A stretch of DNA of 64,000 bases from Anagrus nilaparvatae (lineage: Eukaryota > Arthropoda > Insecta > Hymenoptera > Mymaridae). Positions 46,663 through 58,187 of this stretch are shown piece by piece. The notes under the pieces are model-generated. The model was not told the origin of the DNA and made no database searches. It worked only from the letters and a program-made list of their open reading frames with translations. The position numbers were made by a program, and so were the translations under genes. Positions within the stretch are counted from its first letter, which is position 1. Each line of letters opens with the position of its first letter. The DNA lies in assembly GCA_022575985.1 (NCBI GenBank), contig JAKSXM010000288.1, forward strand, positions 2,817,501 through 2,881,500, read 5' to 3'.

Positions 46663-46860
46663 GTTACCCTTAAAGACCGCCATCCGCTAAAACTAACCTG
46701 TTAAAGTTTGTTTATAACAACAATTTAAAATTAATAAAAATATAAAATAAAATTGACGAAAAATAAAAAATTTTGGTGGCATTGAGGGTATATATAGATT
46801 AGCTTAGGCAAAGCCTCAATAACTGGACATTAACTACAGAGGATCTTTAACTGTAACATA
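46663..46860. mobile_element. ~195-bp MITE, copy 1
   Basis: Begins gttacccttaaagacc and ends with the imperfect complement (gatctttaactgtaac). Flanked by tatata-type sequence. An almost identical copy lies at 61666-61860, at the equivalent place of module 3, so it predates the duplication. Confidence 0.65.
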
Positions 46861-47315
46861 TATATTATAATATATATACATACTTGTAATTTTTTTGACA
46901 CATATGAAAAAAATGGAAGAAAATATACTTCTGCTAAATTTATAGAATCGGAATAAAAATTATAAGCAGCTGTTTTCTATTTTTCTCTTTTCTATTTTAA
47001 TATAGTAGTTTTTTTTACATGTACAAATAATTATATTAACTACGACTCATTTTTTTAAACTACATATTACAACAGTTCTGAATTTTAAAAATTTATTTTG
47101 AATTATTATTAATTAATACTTATTACTTACGATTATTTATTTATATTTTTTATGCTGTTCTGTTACTTTTATTTAAATTTTTATTTCATAAAACTTTTAA
47201 AAAAAGATTTATACTGCTTTTAATCATTTATACATAAATGATTCACCAAACAGATAACATTCCTATAGAGATAATAAAAAAGTACTATTATTCACCTTTA
47301 TTTTTAAATTTTCAT
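46861..47315. other. duplicated spacer before the boundary repeat
   Basis: 47100-47315 matches 63345-63540. No gene. Confidence 0.55.
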
Positions 47316-47500
47316 GGTTACAACGCATGTGTTTAAAAGCAGCAGCGCCACATACATATCGACACTAAAAGTTCAAAGAAATTTTTTGAATTATATTTAT
47401 ATATGTTACGGCCAGTTTGTCAAATTTTCTATTTTAAGAAATAAAAATGTTTATTAGTTCATTTCATTTGCAAAATCTCGCTGTTTTTCCAATGGCCATA
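47316..47500. repeat. module boundary repeat, copy 3
   Basis: Carries ggttacaacgcatgtg, agcagcgccac and gaaattttttgaattatat in the same order as 1-190. Confidence 0.8.
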
Positions 47501-47525
47501 AATTACTTGTTAATAAATTATTTAA

Positions 47526-47602
47526 AGAAAACTCAAAAACAATAAACGTTTTTATATTTAGACCAGGGTTTTTGATAATTTTATTATTGAAATTGAAAAA
47601 AA
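47526..47602 (-). pseudogene. relic F: scrap of a type 1 gene
   Basis: About 75 bp match gene A at 5105-5180 (agggtttttgat, attttattattgaaat), closer to type 1 than to E. It follows the boundary repeat just where a type 1 gene is expected in module 3. Only this piece is recognisable, and it codes for nothing now. Confidence 0.65.
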
Positions 47603-48217
47603 TAGAATGATGACAGATTTTTTTAAATCAATAAAATCCATTTTTTAGACTTTTTTGGATGCCGTCTAGAAGGGGTTTGAGGCTCCCAGATGGTATGGTA
47701 AAGTATGTGATTGTTACATGAGCAAATTCTTCAGTTAATAATAATAATAAGTGAAAAAATCAGATATGTATAGGGATAATAAATTAAAAATGAAATACAA
47801 ATTTTAAAATTTTTTAAAAATTCTGTGTATATTCTAATATACAATATATGTAGTTTTGTATAATATGGTGGTAAGTATAATTAATAAAACATTATTATTA
47901 TTATTATTATTTATTTCCAAAAATTTACAACGAAAAGAAATATATACATTGCACTTCCTGCAGGAGGTCAGAGACCTGTACATAAATGGAAGTTTTGAAA
48001 ATAGTATAAAAATTATTTTTCTTGTTGGTGTCCAGAAAGTGCGTGTTTTCTGGCCGCTGCGCTATTCGAAAAAACGCATTTTCTCGACACTGAGCAAGAA
48101 AAATTATGTTTTGTCCTTGGCCACAAAAAAAGGATGCCCCAAATCGCAGTTTACCAATAAGTAATTTACGTGCGATTTGGTCCATTCTTTACTTTTGTGG
48201 TCATGGGTAAAAATATA
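47603..48217. other. spacer with a short inverted repeat
   Basis: 48119-48205 holds an imperfect palindrome (ccccaaatcgcag / gtgcgatttggtcc). A TTA microsatellite lies near 47892. No gene. The ORF at 47856-48164 is not credible. Confidence 0.45.
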
Positions 48218-49625
48218 CCGTATAGGAGCCAGTTTTCGAACGTATTGGCTTTCGATCAAATACACACATATTAGCTTTTATATAAAAAAGTATGCATAAT
48301 TTATCTAAAACCGAGTTTTATTATGAAACTATAAACCCTAAAGAACTAATTTCTACGTTACCGATATTAAAAAACAACTTAAATTAATAAAAAAAATAAG
48401 AAAAATGCTCTCTTGTACAACCTTAGGAGATTTTTCTCATCGTTTTCACCAAATCTCGTGTGTTATTAAAATCGAGTTTTAGGGATACCTACTCTATGCC
48501 GAATACTAAAAATGCTTTTAATTACGTTGTGATGCTTTAATAAATGAAGGGAAAGGGTTATATTCACTTATTTATTGCAAATTTATTTTAAATAGGTATA
48601 TCGATAATCGAATCCGAACTTTTTTACACGTATGGGTATTTTCGATATTTTCAATTTGATTACACTTTTTTTAATTTAAACGATATTTATTTAATAATAA
48701 TACACTAAATTTGTCATAATTACATTATTTATACTATATTTTATAATAATTAATAGAATATTTAATAAACTAACACACATAAACACAATTTAAAGTACTT
48801 ATATACTTATGTATCACTTTGTTTATAACACAATAAATGCTCGTAAATGCTTTGATTTTAATAAAAATTACGTATACACGCTTTGAAATGAAAAAAAACC
48901 TTTATTTTAATATTAAAAATATATAAAAACTATATTCCAACACTTTTTTCATAAAATTTATGTCGTTTTTACTTTTAAATACACAAATAATTAAACAGGT
49001 AAACGACCCCTAATAAAGTCGCGCCCAAACTGAACGTATACAACAGGTTGCTTACATAAGGCGCCTATTTTGTTTCCTTCAGTTTTGAAAACATTATATC
49101 AACTATTATCTTTCGTTAATTAAAATTAATAAGCAAATTTTAATAAATAAATGTTTAAAATACATGCTTATACAAGTGTGTAGTTCATCTATTGTTTACT
49201 ATATTTTATTCTTATTATAGGTATTTTATATTAAAAAAACAAGAAAAAAGATAAGTGAAAAGGGAGTTAAGAAATAGGTATAGTTATACCTATAAGAATT
49301 CTATTAAAACGCGCACGATTTTAACTTAGTTTTAGCGATTTTCAAATTATCGAAAATTAATTCGATCAAAATGATACTATTATCAAAATTAAATTCGCAT
49401 TATCGAAATTACCTTACCTTGCACACTTGTAATAAATGTAAATTATAAATTATCCATCAATAAATTTGACATTTTTTTAATTGGGATAGTAAAATATAGG
49501 ATTTCCCTGATCAAATGCAACAATATTTAACTCCAAATATTAATTTTAAAGAATATTTTTCAACAAATAAAGATACAGCTAGGTATAAGAAAGTGACTTC
49601 TGATCGAAAAGCGGCTCCTATACGG
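48218..49625. mobile_element. 1.4-kb non-autonomous TIR transposon
   Basis: Starts ccgtataggagcc and ends in its complement; about 20 of 24 terminal bases pair. TA flanks both sides (48216-48217, 49626-49627). The interior is AT-rich with no transposase. No empty copy is visible in the window. Confidence 0.6.
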
Positions 49626-49627
49626 TA

Positions 49628-50770
49628 CTATTGAATTACTATAAAATAATTTAAAAAAATCAAAATAAAATATATAAGGGCATATCTCACCAAGTGGTTA
49701 TATTTCTAATTTTACAAACTAAATTTTATTTTTGAGAGCACAATAATGACATTTTGACAGAAGTTTAATAAAACAATAAAAATTAAGATTTTCTTTGCGT
49801 AACTTAATTTTAAGCTACGGCGTTTGATAAATGAACTTCTTAAATTAAAAAATATATTTAAGGTTATAATTACTAAATGATAATAACAATAAATTTTTAT
49901 TTCTTTCCAAAAACCAATAATAAGAAGATAAATTTTCAATTTTTTTATAAACAAAAAATTAAATGTTCTGCAGACTGCGCTATAGGTATAGCTAGGCTAA
50001 GCTCCCTAAATTCTTAACTCATTGCTCACATAAAGCCTAAAATATAGTTAAAGTTAAAGCCTAAAATATACATATTAATTATTAAAAAAATTTTTTTTTT
50101 TAAATTTTTATTTTTGCATTTTCATAAAATTTTAATTTGTAAGAAAAGTTCCTGATTGTTTCAAAAAATCACTGAAAGCATTCAAATTATTTGTCTTTAA
50201 GCTTCCTATTACTAAATAATTGTTTTAAAAATTTTTTATCATTATACCTAATTTTTATTTGACTACTGCTAAAATCATGGGCGGAGCAAGGGGGGGTGGG
50301 GTAAGGGTGATTGCCTCCCCTGAGCTCCAAAAAATGCATGTTTTTTTTTCATAATTTTGTTTTTTTATACAAATTTCATAAGAAAACATACAAAATTTTG
50401 CTTAAGCGCCCCACCCCCTTAGGCTCTTTTCTGAATCCACCACTGGTTAAAATATGACCGCATTATCTTATTATAATTTATTAAATCATTTAAGGGAGTT
50501 GAAGCGTGGACTGAAAGGGAGATATTTTTTTTCGGACTTCTTTCTTCCTCTCACGAGTTTCGTATAAGAAATTCCAAAATGTATTTGTTTATATTTCTGT
50601 AAATAAACTCCTAAGAGCTCTGAAATTTTTTCAGTGTGTTTTTATAATAATAAATTATATTTTAACCAAATATTATCAAAATCTGTTTTGTAAATTTTTT
50701 GTTTGGAGCTCTTAAAATCTCTTACGGTGAATAAGTATGTAATATAAATAAGTACGTATTGTACAAAACT
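49628..50770. other. AT-rich spacer, nothing recognised
   Basis: No gene or clear repeat. A G-run and C-run pair (50288-50300, 50408-50416) belongs to an imperfect palindrome. Confidence 0.4.
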
Positions 50771-51778
50771 GAACGAAAAATTCGGGTTTAGGGACTTTGT
50801 ATGATAATTGGGAACTTAGCATGATAAGGGACTTAGTATGATAAGGTAATAATTAAAAATTATAAAAATAGCAATTTGTTTTCTAATGTTGCGTAACTCT
50901 TGCATTATATCTAGCCTGCAGCTATAAGTAAACAAATTTCATGTATTTTGGTTGTATTTACACAAACAAGGAATAAATATTTTATTAATTTGGAATATAA
51001 ATATTATTAACTTTCAATTGCAAACACATAACCACATTAAGAATTTGAAAACAAATAAAGTTAAAAGAATCTGTAAAGGAAAATAATTTTAAATAACATA
51101 AAAATATCCCATAGTTTATTATGGAACTCTACCCTACTAAAACGTGGCTGCTGCCTTAATGTTTGTTTTAGTAGGGTACCCTATAAATAAGGTAATACAG
51201 TTAGGAATTACGTATAAAAAGTAAAAATTAATTGATTTTTTAAATTTTATTTTATTGATAGCTTTCAACTCTTACATTTGAAATAGCTCTTTAACTTAAA
51301 ATTTAATTTATCTCTAATATTTTTAAAAACTTTACATTCATCCAATCAGAACAATAGAATTCTAAAATTAAAATAAAAAATAAAAGAGAGTTATTTATTA
51401 TTTATTACTTATTTAATACTTTTCAGATTTAATTCGTAGTTACCCAATGTTCAGAGAAATTTTTAGAAATATTTTTATTACAGAAGTTTTTATTAATCAA
51501 TCTCATACATCAGTTTTCAACTTGAAGTATACAATATTTTGCAATAAATTTTATGCACAAACTGCGTGTAAAAGGAATGTTTTTTCAACTAACAAAACCA
51601 ATCCATTATAATTAAACATTTATTTAATAAATATAGGCTACAAAAAAGCTGGCTTATAGAAAAAAATTACTCTTACTTTTTAGATAAGGGTAAAGATTTA
51701 ATAATACGTAAATTAAAACTAATTTTTTGTACATAAAAAGTTTATAAAGTTAAACATTAAAATTTTAAATTATCAAAT
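50771..51778. other. 3' flank of gene E
   Basis: Matches the flank of gene D (37200-37450, 37840-38577), with less identity than D shows to C. Probable 3' UTR next to the gene. Confidence 0.6.
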
Positions 51779-54700
51779 CTACATTTTTAAATAATTCTTA
51801 GATTCACAACTTCTACGATTAAAAAAATTGTTCAAGCGCAATTGAATTGAACCATTGCTGTTTGAACGTAAAATTTTTATAATTTTTTGGTATCCTTCCT
51901 TGCCTAACATTATGTCATGATTATCAAGAAGCTCTAGAACAATTAGAGAACCTACATAATTATCATATTCGATAACACCTTCCATAAAGTTTAATTTAGG
52001 AATATTAATTAATGGTCTCACAAAGCTTTCAAGGCAATTTGTGAAATTAGTTATAAAAAGTTCAGAAGGATAATCCTTCATTAATTCAGTGTACAGTTTT
52101 GCACATTCTAAACCAAGTATTTTTTCATCTGGAAACAGTAAGCGTAATTTTAAAATATTCAGTTTCAAGTTTGGTATAAAATTCTTAGAGACTGGTATTT
52201 TTGCTGAGAAAAACTCGAGCATTTTATCAGAAATCCTTAATGAAATTATACTATTTTCTGAATCAAATAAATTACTATACAAAAAATTAAAAATAGAATA
52301 AAAAGAATTTCTAGCTTGGTACCATCCTGGATAATCAGGAGATTCTTCATCCCATTTAACTGCCAAATTATTCAACGATTTAAATATTAAATTTAATTTT
52401 TTATCCAAATTTTGTTCTGAAGTAAATAAATATTTTCGTAATCCCAAAGATAAAAACAAATTTGTGGTTTCTATTGAATCAATATTTGAAAGGTATGGAT
52501 CAAAAATTAATGCCAAAGTGCTCTCTGATACGTGTTTCATTAAGTTTCCATCTATTTTTCGCATGATTTTAAATATATATTCTTTTTCAATATCAGAATC
52601 TTCTTGAGATAATTCTTTCAATTTTACATACAATTCATTAAAATATAAATGAAAGTAACTAAGACTGATGCCTTCAAAATCAGTCAAATTAATTAAAGAT
52701 TCTTTTTGTTCCTTATTTATTTCGTTCAAACATTTCTTCATTAAAAACCAACTTTCAAAACAAGGCTTTTTTACAAAAATGTTAAATATTTCCGCTGTCA
52801 GAATTTCGCGAATCGATATATGAGTATTTTCATCCCAAATTTTACTTAGCTGTTTTATAATTACTTTTTCTGGGAATATTTTAAACAATAATCTAATTCC
52901 GTGTTTTTTTACAGAAACTTTTTTACAATGAAGAAGCACATTGACGCATTCCTCCACTTTTTTCAATGGAACTCTGTTCACTGAATTATTCAAAACTTCC
53001 AAACCAACGGATAAATATTCATCTTCACAAAATTGCACTATCGCGTCAAGTGAAACTGCTGGATTTGTTAATCTCATCCCTTGAAGTAATTCTAATACGA
53101 ATGCATAAGATTTTCGTGCATCATCGTCTTTTAAATCTAACGTTTTAGTTTTGGGAATGTATGGTTTTATTATTTCTGAGAAAGCATTACCTTCAAGTAA
53201 CATCCCTAAAATAATGATATGTTTTTCTTCCTGGATATTCTCCATCAAATATTTCAAAAAAATCATAGGAATTTCATGGTACCATTTAATTGCTTTTACA
53301 AAATGTTTTGCTTTTTTTAATCTTTTTTTGTTTTTACCAATGTTGCTTTGCAACTCATTCAAATATTTTTTCCATTCTTCGCGTGCTTTTTTAGGATCTA
53401 ATTTAATTTTTTTTAAATCATAAAAAACACTTTGTTCACGAACAAATGGAATTGTTTCAAAAAAGAAATCTTTAAAATACTCCAAATCCATTTTCATTAA
53501 AATGTCTTTTAAACGAAATAATTCATATTCAATATCTTCAAATTTTGAAGCATCTTCGATTCTTTCAGAATTTAGCATACACAATAATTCTAATAACCAA
53601 GAATATTTTCGAGCGTTTAAAAATTTTACTTTTATGTCAGGATTATTAGCAATTCTACGATTAAATTCAAGCATTGTCCCACAAACGTTTATTAATAATT
53701 TGACCATATTTTTATAATCCTTGGGATAATATTCTTTCCAAAATGCTGTATTAGGAACCAAAGAATACACAGCATGAAGAAATTGCGCTTCAGCTTCCGG
53801 ATTTGATCTAAGATAATTACATCCATAGAATCTGTTTACAATTTTGTACTCAAACGTGATATCAAGAATCTGTTTAAAGTATTTTTCGTTTTCTTCATCA
53901 AAATTTCCTTTTAAATCTACAATCCAATGTTTCAAAAAATCCTCGAATATTACGTCAACTAATTTGTGACTAAATGAAAAATATGGATTATTATTAGATT
54001 TATAAACTCCTTGAAGAATATTTTTCAACAAAATATTAAATAAACTAAAAAGCCAAGGAAATTGACGAACATTAATAGGATTTAACTGTATGTTTGGGTC
54101 TTTAAGAATTCTAGCATTAAAATTGCACATCGTCTCATAAACTTTTAATAAAAGTATTCCTATTTTTTGAACTGAATCCCAATTTTCAAAATCTTTAGGA
54201 TAATATTGCTCCCAAAATAAAGTTTCAGGTATTAAGGAGATAAACTCGTGGAGCCATTTTGCTTCAGCCTCAGGATTTTCTTTTAAATAATTAAAATTTC
54301 CATGTCCTTTTTCCATTTTTAACTCAAGTACAAGCTCAATTATATTCTGAAGCCACTTTTTATTTTCTTTGTTAAGAATCCCTTTTAAATCAACAATCAA
54401 ATGTTTTACGAAACCCTCCAATATTGTGTCAATTAAATGTATATTAAATTTGAAAAGTTCATTTTTAATAAAAGCTCTTTGAATAATGTTTTTTAATAAG
54501 TCCCATAACTCAACGTTCTGAAATGATTTTATAACAAAAAACTCTTTAATTGACTCCATAACTTTTTCAACGAAAGGAAATAATTCGTTTTTGTGGCGAA
54601 TCTCATAATATTTTAAGACGTTTACCAAACTAATTTCACATCTATAAAGAGAACAGCTGTAAATCATCTTCTGCACATACATTTGCCTTATGCTTGTATC

Positions 54701-56026
54701 TGCTTCAGTTTTAATAAGTTCTTTAAAAATAGGAATCGAATCCTTTGGAGATAAATAGCATCTCCAATCCTTGTACGTAGGTGTATTCAAATTAAGGTTA
54801 TCTTTGTAACATTCGACAAGCTGTTTTGCTAGTTTTTCTCTGCTCGTATCGGATAATATCTTAAGAATTGTATCATCTAAATTAATATATGAATGCAAAT
54901 ATAATTTTTCTTCATAAAACTTTATAAAACTTGTAGCAACCTTTTCTCGATCTGTTTCTGATAATAGACTAACAAATTTATAATCTGATATAATTTGCAT
55001 GTTGTTGAATATATCTTGGTTATATTTTTTAGAATATGCATTTTTTAGAAACTCAATGTTATTTTCAGTATCATAAAATCTTAAATAAGGCAAAATAGAA
55101 TAAACATGAAATCTTGATTCGTGATCAGGAAGAAAATTAAAAACCATTTTTTTATAATCACTTTCAGACAACTTTTGATGAACTACTTCCAATTTTAGTT
55201 GAAATAAGAAAATTTTAGGATTTTCAATCACCTTTGCAAGCCCTCCTTTCTTTATGAACAGTTCTGCTTTGGATTTAGATAATTGTCTGCAATATTTGGT
55301 ACCTTCACATAGGCTAAAATAATCTTCGATATGATTTTTTATTAGTTTTGTTAAGAATGAGTCAAAATACTGAGGACGCCCATTATATATTAACCGATCG
55401 GCTTCGTTTTCCTTGCAACAGGGGTTACCTAAATTTAAATATTTAATTAGTAATGATGGTCTCCAACGATAAAGTTTATACAGAATTTTTTTTGATAATC
55501 TAATTTTATACTTTAAAATCGTATTGTAAATAAATTGGTCACTACATGATAATAAAAATTTTTTGGCCTCTTCTAAACCATTCGACTCCATGAGAAAATT
55601 AAAAAATTCTTCTGATTTTTTTTCGTTCCCAACTAAATAATACGATAATTTTGATAAAATTCTATTTTTTACTTTTAACGATACAAAAGGGAAAACATTT
55701 TCTTGAAAAAAATCAAAATTTATGTAAGAATTTGATGAATCAAAAAAAAATTTAGCTTTGAATGCTTGATGATTAACAGATTTATCATCAGATTTTAAGG
55801 CTTCTAAAACTTCATTTTCTGATTTTATTTCTTTTCCAACCAAAATTTTTACCAAAGGTTTAAGTGCATCAGGAACGTTTTTAGTTGTTTCTTCCTTTAA
55901 ATCACCTGAATTTAAAGATTTAACAATACCTTGAACCATTAGATTCAAACTTCTCAATTTTTCTGCCTGAGTTTCACCATTGATTGATTGGACAGCTGAC
56001 AAGTAAGGTGATAATTTTTCAGCCAT
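51779..56026 (-). CDS. gene E: large predicted alpha-solenoid protein, type 2 (1415 aa), function unknown
   Basis: The only full-length type 2 frame. Overall it aligns with genes A and B from end to end but is clearly diverged. Two features set type 2 apart. A unit of about 38 residues is doubled near 355-428 (LLSETDREKVATSF and ILSDTSREKLAKQL), where type 1 has one. The basic-aromatic stretch of type 1 is replaced by a short lysine-rich run (GKNKKRLKKAK). The internal ~156-residue duplication is present (VDLKG, NPEAEA and W/F-rich blocks recur). No signal peptide, membrane segment or catalytic motif is apparent. The ATG context is good (caaaATGG), and an acceptor-like tttttcag lies 44 nt upstream. 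The 3' flank resembles that of D and C. A HEAT/ARM-type scaffold is my best structural guess; function unknown. Confidence 0.85.
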   Translation of the reverse strand: MAEKLSPYLSAVQSINGETQAEKLRSLNLMVQGIVKSLNSGDLKEETTKNVPDALKPLVKILVGKEIKSENEVLEALKSDDKSVNHQAFKAKFFFDSSNSYINFDFFQENVFPFVSLKVKNRILSKLSYYLVGNEKKSEEFFNFLMESNGLEEAKKFLLSCSDQFIYNTILKYKIRLSKKILYKLYRWRPSLLIKYLNLGNPCCKENEADRLIYNGRPQYFDSFLTKLIKNHIEDYFSLCEGTKYCRQLSKSKAELFIKKGGLAKVIENPKIFLFQLKLEVVHQKLSESDYKKMVFNFLPDHESRFHVYSILPYLRFYDTENNIEFLKNAYSKKYNQDIFNNMQIISDYKFVSLLSETDREKVATSFIKFYEEKLYLHSYINLDDTILKILSDTSREKLAKQLVECYKDNLNLNTPTYKDWRCYLSPKDSIPIFKELIKTEADTSIRQMYVQKMIYSCSLYRCEISLVNVLKYYEIRHKNELFPFVEKVMESIKEFFVIKSFQNVELWDLLKNIIQRAFIKNELFKFNIHLIDTILEGFVKHLIVDLKGILNKENKKWLQNIIELVLELKMEKGHGNFNYLKENPEAEAKWLHEFISLIPETLFWEQYYPKDFENWDSVQKIGILLLKVYETMCNFNARILKDPNIQLNPINVRQFPWLFSLFNILLKNILQGVYKSNNNPYFSFSHKLVDVIFEDFLKHWIVDLKGNFDEENEKYFKQILDITFEYKIVNRFYGCNYLRSNPEAEAQFLHAVYSLVPNTAFWKEYYPKDYKNMVKLLINVCGTMLEFNRRIANNPDIKVKFLNARKYSWLLELLCMLNSERIEDASKFEDIEYELFRLKDILMKMDLEYFKDFFFETIPFVREQSVFYDLKKIKLDPKKAREEWKKYLNELQSNIGKNKKRLKKAKHFVKAIKWYHEIPMIFLKYLMENIQEEKHIIILGMLLEGNAFSEIIKPYIPKTKTLDLKDDDARKSYAFVLELLQGMRLTNPAVSLDAIVQFCEDEYLSVGLEVLNNSVNRVPLKKVEECVNVLLHCKKVSVKKHGIRLLFKIFPEKVIIKQLSKIWDENTHISIREILTAEIFNIFVKKPCFESWFLMKKCLNEINKEQKESLINLTDFEGISLSYFHLYFNELYVKLKELSQEDSDIEKEYIFKIMRKIDGNLMKHVSESTLALIFDPYLSNIDSIETTNLFLSLGLRKYLFTSEQNLDKKLNLIFKSLNNLAVKWDEESPDYPGWYQARNSFYSIFNFLYSNLFDSENSIISLRISDKMLEFFSAKIPVSKNFIPNLKLNILKLRLLFPDEKILGLECAKLYTELMKDYPSELFITNFTNCLESFVRPLINIPKLNFMEGVIEYDNYVGSLIVLELLDNHDIMLGKEGYQKIIKILRSNSNGSIQLRLNNFFNRRSCESKNYLKM

Positions 56027-56257
56027 TTTGTGTCCTTGAAAGAAGTGGATATAGAATCTTGGTAAAAAATCTGAAAAATTTTTTCACTATGTAATATTTT
56101 TTAAAATATATTTTTAAATCGTATAATCATTAAAAATGTTTATTAAATATTGAATTAAATTTGATACAAGAAAATCGTAAAATTTAATGATTATTTGTAT
56201 TGAAAACTAGCTGTAGCTACATCTTAAAATATTCGCAATTCCTAGTTGATTAGAAAA
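56027..56257. other. 5' flank of gene E
   Basis: Matches 42820-43045 upstream of gene D, including the acceptor-like site at 56071. Homology breaks at the Penelope-like insertion. Confidence 0.65.
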
Positions 56258-56451
56258 ACCATAAATGTATAGACTTTTATTTGGAAAATTGAATTTATCG
56301 ATCAATAGGGTAAAAGAAATAAAAAACAAAATTATTTTTTATATATCTTGTTACGTTTCGTGGTTATTATTCCACCTCATCTGACTAAAAATTTTTTTAT
56401 TTATTATAAATATATAATTTAAAATTAATTAAAGATAATAATAAAATTATT

Positions 56452-56700
56452 TCCAATTGGTATCACAAATCCTCATTTTCTGGAAGACTTTTAAATTTTC
56501 AATCTAATCACCCTAAACAACATAAAATAGGTGTCATTTTTAGTCTTATTGACAAAGCAATTAAATTATCAGATTCTAGGTTTCATTCTGACAACATAAA
56601 ATTTTGTAAATTAACGTGTTACTGCTAAACGATTATCCTTCTAAATTCATAGATAAATTTATAAGCAAAAGACTATATATTATAAAAAATAGTTGCAATA
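56452..56700 (+). pseudogene. Penelope-like reverse transcriptase, C-terminal fragment
   Basis: NWYHKSSFSGRLLNFQSNHP and KIGVIFSLIDKAIKLSD end at a stop (56626). A +1 frame change then gives LLLNDYPSKFIDKFISKRL. Both blocks belong, in order, to the RT thumb region of Penelope-like elements. The catalytic part is missing. Confidence 0.8.
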
Positions 56701-57165
56701 ATGTTAGTTTAAATAATAATAATAATAATAACAATAATAATATTCAAAATAAATTAATTGAAATAATAACAACCTTTACGAGCAAGTTCTTGATTTAATT
56801 TATTGAGATGTTGATAAAGTCCAAGCTTTCGACTCACATGGAGTCTTTATCAAGGCTAAAATATACAATTATGATAGAATACTATAAAATTTAAAAAATA
56901 TAAAAATAATTAAAAAACTTACAATATGATGTTAAATAGTTAAATTAAATATCATAAAATTTTGACATTGATAAAAATCTTTTCTTAATCCTAATCATTA
57001 CATATATTTAATTAAAAATACTGTATAAAAAGTCACTTTATAATCAAAAATATTAAATAAATTACAAATTAAAAAACAAAAAGTTAAATCAATCTTAGTA
57101 TGTATTGATGATGATTTTTTCTGCTGTTATTGTTGTCTGAAAATCATATTTAATATTCAAAATAA

Positions 57166-57645
57166 TTTTTTAAAAAATATATACAGTAAAATTGCTAAAG
57201 TCAAAGTTCCTTTCAAAAACCCTCTTTTTAATAATGTAAAAGATATCTTAAAAAAGCATAATATTATTGTATTACCAGGTATTACAGATAAACTTTCTAG
57301 ATTTGTAAAAAGAGGTAAAGACCATACCTTAACTATAGAAAATGTCAATTCTGTTTATAAATTACAATGTAAAAGTCCTGCTGTATATATTGGTGAATCA
57401 AAAAGACCATTATTTCATAGGATGACGGAACGTCGGAACACAAAAAAGACATAAAACACAAAAGAGATAAAGTTGTAGCTAAGCATTGCATAAATAATCA
57501 TGAAATCGATTGGAAAAAAATTTCCATTCCAGATCGTGAACCTAATTTATATAAGCGTAGAATTTCTGAAATGCTATATACGGAACTTGAGGATTACGCA
57601 ATTAATGAAAAAAAAAGATACTCAATCTCTTAATAATAATTATAA
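57166..57645 (+). pseudogene. Penelope-like GIY-YIG endonuclease, frameshifted
   Basis: One frame gives LPGITDKLSRFVKRG, VYKLQCKSPAVYIGESKRPL and RMTE before a stop at 57452. A second frame continues with VVAKHCINNHEIDWKKI and EPNLYKRRISEM to about 57640. Cys-xx-AVYIG plus the arginine and NH/DW blocks are characteristic of the C-terminal endonuclease of Penelope-like elements, which nicks the target. The frameshift lies near 57430-57450. Confidence 0.85.
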
Positions 57646-58012
57646 AACTCTTATGCACAAAATATCAAATTTAAATTAACAATAAAAAATTTTTCATTTA
57701 CATTGTATCTATGTACTTTTGTGTTTCATGTTTAATATTATGTAAATTCAATCAATAATATTTTTATCTAAGTATTCTATAATTTATGCTCAATTACACA
57801 TTTATATAAAAATTCACTCATGTGTATATATTAATAGTTTTTAGTATATACTATAAACAATGACGAGAGAAGTACACTTCTCTATTTTTAAAATTTATAT
57901 TATATCTATGTAAAATGATTTAAAGACTGTTATAATTAATATTTTTGGTATGTATTACTTATTTATATAAATTTTATAAAAAATTATATATTTATAATAA
58001 ATAAAAAAATTT

Positions 58013-58055
58013 TTAGTCAGATGAGGTGGAATAATAACCACGAAACGTCACAAGA
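58013..58055 (+). ncRNA. possible hammerhead-ribozyme-like motif in the Penelope-like terminus
   Basis: Reads cagatgag, then ggtgg, an 8-nt loop, ccac and gaaac, followed by gtc. This is the hammerhead layout (CUGAUGA, stem II, GAAA, cleavage triplet) with one core change, U4 to A. The inverted copy at 56360-56400 keeps the same change. Penelope-like elements are known to carry hammerhead motifs in their terminal repeats. Stem I and III pairing is weak here; activity is doubtful. Confidence 0.4.
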
Positions 58056-58187
58056 TATATAAAAAATAATTTTGTTTTTTATTTCTTTTGCCCTATTGAT
58101 CGATAAATTCAATTTTCCAAATACAAGTTTATACAAAAAAATGGGCGAAAAAGTCATTATCAACAAACATAAATGTATAGATTTTTT

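Larger units (their letters stand above)
56258..58187 (+). mobile_element. Penelope-like retroelement, 5'-truncated, with inverted terminal repeats
   Basis: Inverted ends of about 165 bp (56278-56440 against 57980-58145) share cctcatctgactaaaaattt and cgatcaatagggtaaaagaa. They enclose a reverse transcriptase tail and a GIY-YIG endonuclease. An imperfect direct repeat with ataaatgtataga flanks the insertion (56261-56280 and 58167-58187). Gene D's flank lacks the insertion. 5' truncation with an inverted terminal copy is typical of Penelope-like elements. 56714-56745 is an AAT/AAC-type microsatellite, and 56860-57120 is AT-rich with no recognisable frame. Confidence 0.85.

Noticed and set aside
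56805..56875. Second hammerhead candidate around gttgataaagtcc ... gactttatcaa-like hairpin
   Set aside because: It forms a hairpin, but I could not place the conserved core bases; kept only as part of the Penelope-like element.
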